Positions 17,392-26,083 of a stretch of DNA of 64,000 bases are shown here, piece after piece; position 1 is the first letter of the stretch; every line of letters begins with the position of its first letter. This stretch comes from a virus. The notes beneath the pieces are model-generated. The model was not told the DNA's origin and searched no databases. It saw nothing but the letters and a program-made list of their open reading frames with translations. A program made the translations under genes and the position numbers. Location: the IMG/VR virus record IMGVR_UViG_3300022700_000278, positions 50,883-114,882 of that record. The stretch is one strand, 5' to 3'.

Positions 17392-18696
17392 ATGACTATT
17401 AAAAAACCAATCGGCAACGGCGAAATTGAAATTTGTCCTGACGGGAGAACCAGAACTCTCTCTAACCTTGATATTTACGTAAACGGCTCAACAGGCTCTG
17501 ATACTACTGGTAATGGTTCTTCTGGTTCGCCCTACGCCACGATCACGCGGGCGTACGAAGACGTGCCGTACTGCATCGCCCACGCTGTCCATATCCACGT
17601 CGCCGCCGGCGCGTACACCGACTTCCCCGACGTGATCGAAAACGACGTCACGGCGAGCGGCCAGATCGTCATCGACGGGTCGGCAGCGCTCGCAGACGTC
17701 GCCACAGGCCTTGCCATCGCGGGCGGCGGCTGGTCCGTCTCGTTGGCAGAGGTTGCGGGTATCATCACCGAGGCCAGCGGCGGCCTCACGCCCGACGCAT
17801 TCCGCAACAAGTTCATCCAGTTCACGGACGGTCCGCGTGCCGGGTTGCTCGCGACCGTCGCCAAAAACACGGCCACCGAGATCGTGATGGGGTGCCATTC
17901 GACGGCACCCGTCGCCGGAGACGCGTTCAAGATCGTCGAACCGGGCGTAAGCATCACCGTCGCCAAGGACATTGAGGTACGGGGGAACGTCGCGCTGGTC
18001 GGTATCGACTTCGACAACGCGCCGAACCTGCTCACGGTCTTGGCCGGGTCCAAGTTCGTCAACGCCTGTTCGCAGATTTCAGGCGGCAACGCTGGCGGAT
18101 TCATCGCCGGATTCCGGCACGACACGGATTCGCGGGTCGACTGCCGTGGCCAGAACCTGCTCGCAGCCGACGTCGCGGGCTTGCTCACGACCGGGGAGTC
18201 CTGCGCCGTGTTCGACTGCGTTACCCTGTCTCTGGGTTGGCTGCGGGCCTTCCAGGCAGACGGCAGTGTGTTCTGCCGAGGCCCCGCAAACATTCAGGAA
18301 TGCGTGTCGATGGACGGCTACCTGTACGCGGAATGGGCAAACAGCAAACCTTTGTTCACCGACGTCTATCGGGACAGCGCGAACTATGGGGTGTACCTCG
18401 CGACCGGGGCCGAGGCGCACATCACGCGCCTGTTCGTCGAGGCTGGTACCGATGCGGTGTACCTCAGCAACGCGTGCAAGGCGTACATGGATGGTGTTGA
18501 CGGTACTGCGGCAAACGTGAGCGGTCATTCCGTCATGGTCGGGCGCGGTGCGCGCGCCGTCGCCAAGAAGTCTAGCTGCACCTTGGTTGGCACGACCGGG
18601 CAGGTCGGATGGGGCAACGGTGCGGCGTCCGTCGCATGGCCCAACCAGGACGTCGCCGTAACAGACGCTGTCGACGCAACTGTAGTCGGCGTGTGA
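17392..18696 (+). CDS. Right-handed beta-helix spike/depolymerase-like protein, paralogue 3
   Basis: 434 aa, ATG 12 nt after the previous stop. Here the A+T-rich head is longest: it runs through D-I-Y-V-N-G-S-T-G-S-D-T-T-G and switches to G+C-rich sequence exactly at S-P-Y-A-T-I (about 17530), where 17 bases are identical to the same place in paralogue 2. The body is the most G+C-rich of the three. It shares the motif A-G-L-L-A-T-V-A-K-N ... G-D-A-F-K-I-V-E-P. Role as receptor-binding or depolymerising spike is inferred from fold and neighbours. Confidence 0.7.
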   Translation: MTIKKPIGNGEIEICPDGRTRTLSNLDIYVNGSTGSDTTGNGSSGSPYATITRAYEDVPYCIAHAVHIHVAAGAYTDFPDVIENDVTASGQIVIDGSAALADVATGLAIAGGGWSVSLAEVAGIITEASGGLTPDAFRNKFIQFTDGPRAGLLATVAKNTATEIVMGCHSTAPVAGDAFKIVEPGVSITVAKDIEVRGNVALVGIDFDNAPNLLTVLAGSKFVNACSQISGGNAGGFIAGFRHDTDSRVDCRGQNLLAADVAGLLTTGESCAVFDCVTLSLGWLRAFQADGSVFCRGPANIQECVSMDGYLYAEWANSKPLFTDVYRDSANYGVYLATGAEAHITRLFVEAGTDAVYLSNACKAYMDGVDGTAANVSGHSVMVGRGARAVAKKSSCTLVGTTGQVGWGNGAASVAWPNQDVAVTDAVDATVVGV

Positions 18697-18709
18697 CAAG
18701 GAGGAAACC

Positions 18710-18793
18710 ATGACGATCCGAATGAGCGCAACGCGCAACCTAGGTGACGACGCCATCTCTATCGGCGAGAGTGCCTACGTCGTCGGGTACTGA
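18710..18793 (+). CDS. Possible 27-aa micro-ORF at the 3' end of the spike island
   Basis: A 27-codon frame (M-T-I-R-M-S-A-T-R-N ... Y-V-V-G-Y) starts at ATG 18710 with a near-perfect AAGGAGG at 18699-18705, 4-5 nt upstream, and stops at TGA. Its composition is G+C-rich like the spike bodies, not like the phage. It may be a real small peptide, or the 5' stump of a longer gene brought in with paralogue 3 and cut by the junction to phage-like sequence around 18.82 kb. Nothing else is seen in 18794-18846. Confidence 0.4.
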   Translation: MTIRMSATRNLGDDAISIGESAYVVGY

Positions 18794-18846
18794 GGCGGCT
18801 AGGAGGACGAGAGCAACCTAGAAGAAATCTGGGAGTTATTTAGAAG

Positions 18847-19668
18847 ATGACTTATATTACAAACACAAGTTCTTCGGTAGAGAGGGCGATTTTTTACCAT
18901 CAGAGTCTCGACTACGATCTTTGTGCGGGTTCCGGCCCAGCGGATAGCTGGTCTCCCAGAACCCTAACTCTTGAAGAACACAACGACATTTCTAGCTTAG
19001 AGCTTATTAGTTATGATATTGTATCCACGGATTCTGCTGCTGATACAATAACTGTTTCTGGAACAGATGCTGATTCAGTATTAAAGCAGGGTAGAAGATT
19101 ATGTGTCAGAGGAACTTCTGATAACGATGTTAACACTGGAGATAGAGAATATCTATACAATTCTTCTTCTGTTGGCGGGGGAAATACAACGATTAGTATT
19201 GCTACTGCTAGTGTTGGTGGTCATTTAAAAGATTCTATAAGTGCAAGTTTGGGAGCAGGAGGAAAAGTATATACAGGACTGTTAAAGTTTACAGAAGACA
19301 TGGACGTAATTGTAACTGCTTACGGACTAGGCCATAGATCTGAGGGAATGACTTTACAAGTAGCAAAATATGATGGAGCGATTACTTATAGCAATACAAC
19401 TGGAGAGATCACCGGACATTCTGGAACAGTTGGTACTCCGGGTGTTGGGGGATGGGCAACAACTGGAACGTCAATAACCATGTCTTCTATTGTTTCTTCT
19501 AGTGTTTCTATTACTTCTGGTGATATTATAGAGGTACAGCACTTTAACGGGGCGGTATATACTTCCGGTGGTGAATACAAAACATGGGGTGCAGGATATA
19601 GTGACTCTGAAGTCGCAGGTGCGGGGTCTGTGCCACCTTCATTGCTTGTTGATGTTCTAAAAATTTAA
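18847..19668 (+). CDS. Putative virion beta-sandwich protein, 273 aa
   Basis: ATG start after the island, back in A+T-rich phage composition. The sequence is rich in Ser, Thr, Gly and Val with clear strand alternation (for example T-S-I-T-M-S-S-I-V-S-S-S-V-S-I-T-S-G-D-I-I-E). The layout resembles jelly-roll head-fibre or tail-tip proteins. The ribosome site is weak (GGGAG at some distance), so expression may depend on readthrough from upstream genes. Unknown family. Confidence 0.55.
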   Translation: MTYITNTSSSVERAIFYHQSLDYDLCAGSGPADSWSPRTLTLEEHNDISSLELISYDIVSTDSAADTITVSGTDADSVLKQGRRLCVRGTSDNDVNTGDREYLYNSSSVGGGNTTISIATASVGGHLKDSISASLGAGGKVYTGLLKFTEDMDVIVTAYGLGHRSEGMTLQVAKYDGAITYSNTTGEITGHSGTVGTPGVGGWATTGTSITMSSIVSSSVSITSGDIIEVQHFNGAVYTSGGEYKTWGAGYSDSEVAGAGSVPPSLLVDVLKI

Positions 19669-19683
19669 AACTAGGAGTATGAA

Positions 19684-20019
19684 ATGAGGGCATATAGAAA
19701 ATATTATAACGCTTCAGACGATCTCTTGAGAGAGGATGTCGTGAATGTGGCACTTAGAGGCAACTACAAAGATGTCAACTTGTTTTCTTATGCAAGCGAA
19801 GATCTCAAGATGAGATATAAAGTAAAAATTGATACCAGAAAAATTTTTGGTCCAAGTGGCCTTGGCTCTCGTACAGTTGACAGAATCGAGCTAGAGGGAA
19901 ACTTTTCTTCGTGTGAAACGAGTTCTAGCAACTATACCTGGGCGAGTTGGGATCTTGGAAACGATCAGAACGCATTGGCCGATATGTCTGGTCTTCCTGT
20001 CGTAGGGGACACTGTTTAA
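19684..20019 (+). CDS. Small structural-operon protein, 111 aa
   Basis: ATG with AGGAG 6 nt upstream. Basic N-terminal half followed by a Ser/Asn-rich C-terminal half containing W-A-S-W-D-L-G-N-D. No motif recognised. Placed between two likely tail genes, so a minor virion protein or assembly factor is the simplest reading. Confidence 0.5.
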   Translation: MRAYRKYYNASDDLLREDVVNVALRGNYKDVNLFSYASEDLKMRYKVKIDTRKIFGPSGLGSRTVDRIELEGNFSSCETSSSNYTWASWDLGNDQNALADMSGLPVVGDTV

Positions 20020-20034
20020 AGGAAGGATTTTCTA

Positions 20035-20499
20035 GTGTACGGGTGGATAAAAGTTTTTGAAGACGGTTCAACAGAAGAAGTTTACGACAAAGATATTTTA
20101 AGCGGAAAAGGATCTTGGTCCAAAGGGAAACTAGATAATATTGCCGGCGTGTGTCTGGTTTCTAAGGGGCTTTGTCGCTTGCTGTTTGCTCCCAATACAA
20201 GCTGGCATCAATTTGATAAGTTTTCTATTACATTGTCGGCTGGAAAACATAAACCGATTAGAACACACCAAGTTGTACAAGCAAAGATTCAGCGATATCA
20301 TGTTGGAATGTATGTCGAGTTTAATACACAAACTAGATCAACGGCCACTTCTGTTGCAGTTGTAAGCGAGCCACAAAAACACCTGTTCTCGCTTAAGATC
20401 AAAGAAAGACATATAAACAAATGGTTATCTCTTAGTACAGACAAAGATCTTACTACAAAAATTAATTTTGTTGAAAAGCGTGGACAGCTTCCTAGGTAA
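20035..20499 (+). CDS. Small basic protein of the structural operon, 154 aa
   Basis: GTG start with AAAGGAAGG about 8 nt upstream. The product opens with Y-G-W-I-K-V-F-E-D-G-S, a beta-hairpin-like start, and is Lys/Ser-rich. A central region (about residues 40-95) alternates hydrophobic and basic residues. No signal peptide or enzymatic motif. Unknown function; position suggests a minor virion part. Confidence 0.5.
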   Translation: MYGWIKVFEDGSTEEVYDKDILSGKGSWSKGKLDNIAGVCLVSKGLCRLLFAPNTSWHQFDKFSITLSAGKHKPIRTHQVVQAKIQRYHVGMYVEFNTQTRSTATSVAVVSEPQKHLFSLKIKERHINKWLSLSTDKDLTTKINFVEKRGQLPR

Positions 20500-20511
20500 A
20501 AGACTATCGCC

Positions 20512-22689
20512 GTGACTAAATATCTTTCCAGTGTAATGAAAATTCTCCCTGCCACTCAGGCTCGGCAGATAGCAGACATACTACAAGAACTGCGTGCTAA
20601 TGGAGAATTAAGAGATACTAAAGATTATCAAAATGCTCTTTCAGAGCTTGCTGGCTTGGTAAATGCCGAAGACCCCAAGCCTACGTTTGAACAAATTAAG
20701 GCTTTGGTGTGGGCGCTGTGTCGATCTAGCTCACATAATGCAATGATGCGGGCCGCTAAAAATGATCTAGAAGCGGTCTTTTTGCAAACAGACGAAATTG
20801 GCCGAAGACTTGATGACCAACATTCATATATGATGAAAAGTCTAATTGCAGACTTGCAGAAAATTTTACAGGATCAAGAAGATAAGGTTCGAGAGCTAAA
20901 AACAAAAAGCGCGAAAGACAACGAGTTTGATGGGGCAATTTTAAACTCTTTTGCTCGAACAGCGCTTAAGCAAATGACCAGAGCAGAATGCGACGAAGAC
21001 TTATTCTTTTTTGAAAATCGTACTGGGCGAGCAAAAGATCAAAACGAATTACCAGATGCCTATGTGTCTGAACATGGCCAGAAGCTTGTTCTGCCCTCAC
21101 AAAACGATCCTAAAATTCTTCCAATAAGCGCGAGGCTTGTTTACGAAGAAAATTCTTTTGACACATCTCTTGATGCGACAATAAACAACAGTCTGTCGAA
21201 CATCATAGACGGAAAGAAAGATACCTTTTGGTCTAGGGAAGTTTATCTAAACGAAACAACGAATGAGGTTTCTACAACAATAGAGTTTGACTTTGGTTCT
21301 GGCAGAGATATTAATTATTGTATAGTAGAAGGGGCTGTGGGATTTCCCTTCTACATCAACGAAATGCATGCCGTTGGGATAGACGGACAGACTATTGATC
21401 TATTGTTAAGACGGTCAAAAAATTCTTCTGATTTAGTTGACCAGGAATATACAGCAAGCGAAATAAAAGAAGTTAAGATAGAGGGGCATGAAAGAATAGA
21501 CTTTTTTCAGGTTTTTGCAAAATCTGTTCGAATTAAATTTGCATGTTCTTCTTTTGAGGAAGCAGATTTTTATGTTCCCCCAGAGACTTCTATTAGTGAC
21601 GCCTTAGATCTTAAAAACCCCGAAGACATTGATCTTTCTGATTTAAATCCGGCGGCAGAGAAAGCTCTTGTGTCCACAGAATTAGCAGAAATTTGTAACG
21701 CCCAGAACGACGGAACAAGCCATGTCAATGCTAATGCTTATCGGTTTTGTCTAGACAATGTTTGGTTTGGAAACAGCCTGTATCATCACAACGGAATCTT
21801 TGTTTCAGAAGCGACTCGGTTGTCTGCTCCTGGAGTCGTTTCTATAAAAGCACAAGAAAAAAACGTTGGTTATTATTACGAAGACAGCGAAGAAACAATC
21901 CAGACATCAATTGAAGAAAACGATTTAAGCGAGACAACCCTATCGAGCGATCAATATAAGAATGCTGGTTCTGTTGAGTATGAAGTTATTCGACACTGGA
22001 CAAACCAAGAGGGGAATCCCCAACGAGAACATTTTCCTATTCCAATATTAGGACAAAGAAAAGTCGTTAGAGAACGCATAGTCTTGTCAAAAAGAGTTGA
22101 CGACCCATTGGTAAATGATGTTGGGATGTTAAGGTTTGCTCCAAGGGTAGAAAGAGGATTTGGGGTCCATATATTTAGGAATGGCAAAGAAATGGCTTGT
22201 GGGACAGGGCCAGACAATTGGCAGTTTGCTACTAGAAAATTTGGAGGGGCTTTTGAGTGGAAAGACAGCACTTTGAGTGAGGATTGGAGTGATTTTCGAC
22301 GATGGAATCTTATTCCACAGAAAATGTGGATCAAGTTTAACAACGTATCTCCAGGGGATGTCTTTACCGCTAGCTATACTATAAGGACGAGTGTTAGAGA
22401 AGATTCAGACTTCATTCATCCTCCATATTCCACCCCACTAACTGCATCAGAAGCTGTCGTTTATATGGACAAGAACAAAATGCTTTATCTGGGAGAAGAT
22501 GGAAAAGTTATTTTTGTCCCAGATCCAGAAACTGGATACACAAGCGCGACAGACTTATACGTACAAATTACTCTTAAGAGAAATTCTTCTGAAATCGCCT
22601 TGTCGCCCGAGGTGTTAGAATATATGTTGTTGTCGGCTCCATATAAACCAGGATTTTCTTCTGAGGACAGGACAGCAAATGACGAATAA
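20512..22689 (+). CDS. Large virion protein with a discoidin-like segment (first of three)
   Basis: 725 aa, GTG start with only a weak purine stretch upstream. The first ~165 residues are helical and charged (coiled-coil-like). Around residues 205-350 a pattern I-I-D-G-K-K-D-T-F-W-S-R-E, then T-I-E-F-D-F-G-S-G-R-D-I-N-Y, then a basic strand resembles an F5/8 type C (discoidin) galactose-binding-like fold. The C-terminal part is beta-rich. Its end overlaps the next gene by 11 nt. With the two following genes it forms a set of similar plan, probably a baseplate or fibre-hub complex. Confidence 0.6.
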   Translation: MTKYLSSVMKILPATQARQIADILQELRANGELRDTKDYQNALSELAGLVNAEDPKPTFEQIKALVWALCRSSSHNAMMRAAKNDLEAVFLQTDEIGRRLDDQHSYMMKSLIADLQKILQDQEDKVRELKTKSAKDNEFDGAILNSFARTALKQMTRAECDEDLFFFENRTGRAKDQNELPDAYVSEHGQKLVLPSQNDPKILPISARLVYEENSFDTSLDATINNSLSNIIDGKKDTFWSREVYLNETTNEVSTTIEFDFGSGRDINYCIVEGAVGFPFYINEMHAVGIDGQTIDLLLRRSKNSSDLVDQEYTASEIKEVKIEGHERIDFFQVFAKSVRIKFACSSFEEADFYVPPETSISDALDLKNPEDIDLSDLNPAAEKALVSTELAEICNAQNDGTSHVNANAYRFCLDNVWFGNSLYHHNGIFVSEATRLSAPGVVSIKAQEKNVGYYYEDSEETIQTSIEENDLSETTLSSDQYKNAGSVEYEVIRHWTNQEGNPQREHFPIPILGQRKVVRERIVLSKRVDDPLVNDVGMLRFAPRVERGFGVHIFRNGKEMACGTGPDNWQFATRKFGGAFEWKDSTLSEDWSDFRRWNLIPQKMWIKFNNVSPGDVFTASYTIRTSVREDSDFIHPPYSTPLTASEAVVYMDKNKMLYLGEDGKVIFVPDPETGYTSATDLYVQITLKRNSSEIALSPEVLEYMLLSAPYKPGFSSEDRTANDE

Positions 22690-25600
22690 GTTTACATCTC
22701 CTCCTCCGACTGATTGGGTAGTAGCAAAGCTACAAGTTTTGTTAGACTATACGAATCGTCTATACCAAGAAGGCGGTCTTTCTTTAAAAGAAGATATTAT
22801 CGATGCTTATACTGAAGCAATGGGGTTGTTTGTAGACTCTATAGACAAGTCAATTGTAGGAGTCGTGTATCCAATACAGGCGGGGATGCCTGCTGATCCA
22901 GTAGACTATAATGTTTTTTCTCGAGCGATTCTTCAAGATCTGCAGGTTTTGTTTTCACAAACAAAAGTTACAGATAGTCTTGTTAGTGCCAACTTTAACA
23001 ATATCATAGCTCTTAGAGATAAGGTTTTAAGCATCTCCAGAAGAATTACTTCTAAAACAGCAGATTATTTGCTTTATGCTGATCCTTCTCTTGGAGAGGG
23101 CTTTTTCTTTGGAGAGCGGTTTAATAGCGCAAGGCATATTGACATAGGATCTAGTTTGGTAGAAGACGAAGAATGTCTATTGAACCAAGAAGAAGGGGTT
23201 GTTCTTCTTCCTCTTGACGGCAATCCCGAGAGACATAGTGTAGCGAAATATACTTTAAACGATTCCAGTAATGGAGAACTAGGCAACAACCACGAAGCTT
23301 TTGCAGAACCACACAGCACACTAGAAGCACTGGGAGACGGAGAGCCAGATACCTGGGTAGAATATGAAAGGGTTACCCAGTTTGCCTCAAGCCGTCCTCT
23401 CGTCTTAGACATGACTCTTACTTTAGGGAAAGAATCTATTGTAAACCACATCCATGTCTTGCCAGTACAATTTGGCACACCAACTCCTCCAAAAATATTG
23501 ACTCTTGAAACATCTTCTGATGGAAAAGATTATAGATCTGTAAAAGATGAAATTCCAATTAGCGATTTCTTTTCCGAGGAAGAGGATGATGTTTTTGAGC
23601 TTTCTGGCAAAACTAGCAAATATAGCGGAGAGGGCTACTTCTCTTTTCTTCCTCGCCGAGCCAAATTTGTACACATAGTTATTCAGCAGGGATCTGCTTA
23701 TGCGATAAGAACGAACACTGGAGAAAAGCTAAGGTATGCTATTGGCCTAAAGGATATAAATATATATGGAAGAAAGTTTAAGCCAAAGGGCAGTCTCGTA
23801 TCTAAGGCCATTTCAGTAAATGGCGACGCAACAAAAATGTCTTTGTGGGCATCTGAAAACCCAACAGAAAAGTCTGTTTTAGCAGATATCCGACATGATC
23901 TGTCTCCCGATGATGGCGGATCTTGGTATTCTGTTCAGCCACAGGGCAGGGACTATGTCACTTATCCAGAAATCTTGAATTTCAACAACAGCGAAAGCGA
24001 TTCTATCTCTACCGGAGGAGAGATTCCCTCTGTTCGACATAAAATAATAATGAATCGTGATGCTGATAAGTTCACAGGAAATGTAGTATTAGAACAAGAA
24101 AAAAAATCTACTGTTGATCTTGTCCCGACAACGGGCCTCAGCCCGTTTCTGTTGGAACTTCAGAACGAGCCTATCCCAGAGACAGTGAACGCAAGCATAC
24201 CGGTATATGGTAGCTGGAGCTGCCCGAGAGAGCGAGAGACAGCGGGCTTACAGTCTGTCTCTCCTCCAATGGACTTAGATTTTATAGAAGCAGAAATCAA
24301 CAGTGCAACTACAGATACCATTAGAATAAAACTTCCATATAAAAACATTCCTAATCTACCACATCGACTCAGAGTCTTTGTAGACGGATCTCAGTGGTCA
24401 TACAGTTCTACAAAAGATTCTGACTTGTCGTCTCTTGATGAAGAAAGTCGAGTTTATTTCTTAGATCGAGGAGGGCAGATTTTAAAATTTGTCCACCTTT
24501 TTGATTCTGTCAAATACGGAAAACTTCCTGGTAGCGGAGCAAAGGTTCAAGTTTGTCTAGACGGAGATAATCCGCCAATGAGAGTCTTAGATGCGGGTCC
24601 TACGCTCATGTTGTCTGGGTCTTCTGATGGCTTCAAGAAAAATGTTAGCATCGTCACTCCAAGAAAACTTGAGTCTTTACAAGAAGACACAGAAGAACCC
24701 CTGGGGTCGGTGGAAACTTTTGTGGTTCCTGGCGGAGACGGACACAAGGCTATTAGTCTAAACGCCGGCAATCAAACAGAAGAGGAAGAGAGCGCTAGTG
24801 CAATATCTACTGGAACCATTCCTCCTGTTTACGATACCAGCGAAGACAGTTTTTGGATGACAGAGTATTCAGCATCAAATACGACTCTAGAATTAAGCCC
24901 AACTCATGAGGATCGTGCTTTTTATAGCGACAGCAGTGAAGTCAGAGAAGATGGCTATGTGCCTTTTGTAGACGGCTATACAGAGTTCTTGTTTGAAGGC
25001 TCGTACCACAAAAATAGATGGACCTTTGATCCGTATTCTGGCGTTCTGTATATAGGGGGAGGACATAGAGGAAACCATTCGGTAAGATTTACTTATTATC
25101 GAAGAAAGTTAAAAGTTTTATCAGAAGAAGACTGGGACTATTATCGTAGCCCTATTTCTGGGAAAGAAGATACCTCTAGAATTGTTTTAAAACCTTCTTC
25201 TGTTTATCAGTTTGAAAAAACAGTTAGTTTATCAGAAGACGATCGTAGTGCATCTTTGACTGATAATTTATTTGACAGACACGACTGGTGGAAACAAAAA
25301 ATTGTTAGAGGCTCTATAAAGCTTAGTGAAGGCATTCTTCTAGACGATGAAGACAAGCCTATTGCTCCCGTAGAAGTAAACTTTGTAGACGGAGAAACAG
25401 AATTAACAAATACCACATGGGTATCACAAGCAATTTCTGCAGAATCTGGAACTCTACATTCTTTCCAACTTGATCGAATCGACAGCGAACACCCGTTAGC
25501 AGGAGCGCCTGTTTTTGAAGTCGCCACAGAATATCCCGATGCTGTTCAGTCCAATCAGTTTGTCAGTCAGGTTGAAAGTCCTGGAGATATAAGCTCTTCG

Positions 25601-26083
25601 GGAGACTGGTGTGTTGCCAGTAACGGAACTGTCACAATAAAAACTGCTTCAAGCGGACTTATAAAACATAAAGTTCGCTATAGTTTTGAGGATTTGAACA
25701 ATGGAATTGATAAAAGAGGACTTTTTTCTGTTGATTATGAAAATAACAATATTCATTTTGGTTCAGGTGTCGCCGCTGACAATAATGTGACGTTCAACGT
25801 CACCATGTATAGCGCTTTTTACAACATGAGCGAAGTGATAAGAGATGATGATATAGAAGAAATAGATTCGGACAACAACACAATAGAACTCAAAACAGAG
25901 TATGCTGAAAAATTCTTAAGAGAACCATCACCACAAAACCCAGCGCCTAGATATGTTAGAGTAGGATATAGTTATTATGAGAAGTCAACAGAGTCACTAA
26001 AAGATCTAGAACCATACTTCTCTCCTATTTGTAAGGACATCGCTATTCGCGCAATTACAAAAGCTATGATGGGCACTTTTTAA
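22679..26083 (+). CDS. Giant virion protein with a clear discoidin-like segment (second of three)
   Basis: 1134 aa. Residues about 215-360 give the best discoidin-like match in the window: L-G-D-G-E-P-D-T-W-V-E-Y-E, then L-V-L-D-M-T-L, V-N-H-I-H-V-L-P, then L-E-T-S-S-D-G-K-D-Y and finally K-F-V-H-I-V-I-Q-Q, the usual order of ligand loop, core strands and sampling strand. Helical N-terminus (about residues 1-130) like its upstream neighbour. The rest is repeated beta domains. The stop overlaps the next ATG (TAATG). Carbohydrate binding is likely for such folds, but the ligand cannot be inferred. Confidence 0.65.
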   Translation: MTNKFTSPPPTDWVVAKLQVLLDYTNRLYQEGGLSLKEDIIDAYTEAMGLFVDSIDKSIVGVVYPIQAGMPADPVDYNVFSRAILQDLQVLFSQTKVTDSLVSANFNNIIALRDKVLSISRRITSKTADYLLYADPSLGEGFFFGERFNSARHIDIGSSLVEDEECLLNQEEGVVLLPLDGNPERHSVAKYTLNDSSNGELGNNHEAFAEPHSTLEALGDGEPDTWVEYERVTQFASSRPLVLDMTLTLGKESIVNHIHVLPVQFGTPTPPKILTLETSSDGKDYRSVKDEIPISDFFSEEEDDVFELSGKTSKYSGEGYFSFLPRRAKFVHIVIQQGSAYAIRTNTGEKLRYAIGLKDINIYGRKFKPKGSLVSKAISVNGDATKMSLWASENPTEKSVLADIRHDLSPDDGGSWYSVQPQGRDYVTYPEILNFNNSESDSISTGGEIPSVRHKIIMNRDADKFTGNVVLEQEKKSTVDLVPTTGLSPFLLELQNEPIPETVNASIPVYGSWSCPRERETAGLQSVSPPMDLDFIEAEINSATTDTIRIKLPYKNIPNLPHRLRVFVDGSQWSYSSTKDSDLSSLDEESRVYFLDRGGQILKFVHLFDSVKYGKLPGSGAKVQVCLDGDNPPMRVLDAGPTLMLSGSSDGFKKNVSIVTPRKLESLQEDTEEPLGSVETFVVPGGDGHKAISLNAGNQTEEEESASAISTGTIPPVYDTSEDSFWMTEYSASNTTLELSPTHEDRAFYSDSSEVREDGYVPFVDGYTEFLFEGSYHKNRWTFDPYSGVLYIGGGHRGNHSVRFTYYRRKLKVLSEEDWDYYRSPISGKEDTSRIVLKPSSVYQFEKTVSLSEDDRSASLTDNLFDRHDWWKQKIVRGSIKLSEGILLDDEDKPIAPVEVNFVDGETELTNTTWVSQAISAESGTLHSFQLDRIDSEHPLAGAPVFEVATEYPDAVQSNQFVSQVESPGDISSSGDWCVASNGTVTIKTASSGLIKHKVRYSFEDLNNGIDKRGLFSVDYENNNIHFGSGVAADNNVTFNVTMYSAFYNMSEVIRDDDIEEIDSDNNTIELKTEYAEKFLREPSPQNPAPRYVRVGYSYYEKSTESLKDLEPYFSPICKDIAIRAITKAMMGTF

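Larger units (their letters stand above)
14750..18835 (+). other. G+C-rich mosaic island carrying three spike genes
   Basis: From about 14.75 kb the sequence changes from the A+T-rich phage style to markedly G+C-rich. Hand counts: 15181-15240 is 37/60 G+C, 16801-16860 is 36/60, 17641-17700 is 41/60, against 21/60 at 22021-22080. The 5' ends of spike genes 2 and 3 fall back towards phage composition (17401-17460 is 27/60), so the island has three G+C-rich bodies behind phage-like heads. Codons in the bodies mostly end in G or C. This is what recent acquisition from a high-G+C source, in separate pieces, would look like. Confidence 0.8.

Noticed and set aside
17532-18293. 253-aa antisense ORF across spike paralogue 3 (and similar long ones at 14561-15226 and 18079-18756)
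   Set aside because: G+C-rich coding DNA has few stop codons in other frames; these have no ribosome sites and cover well-supported beta-helix genes.
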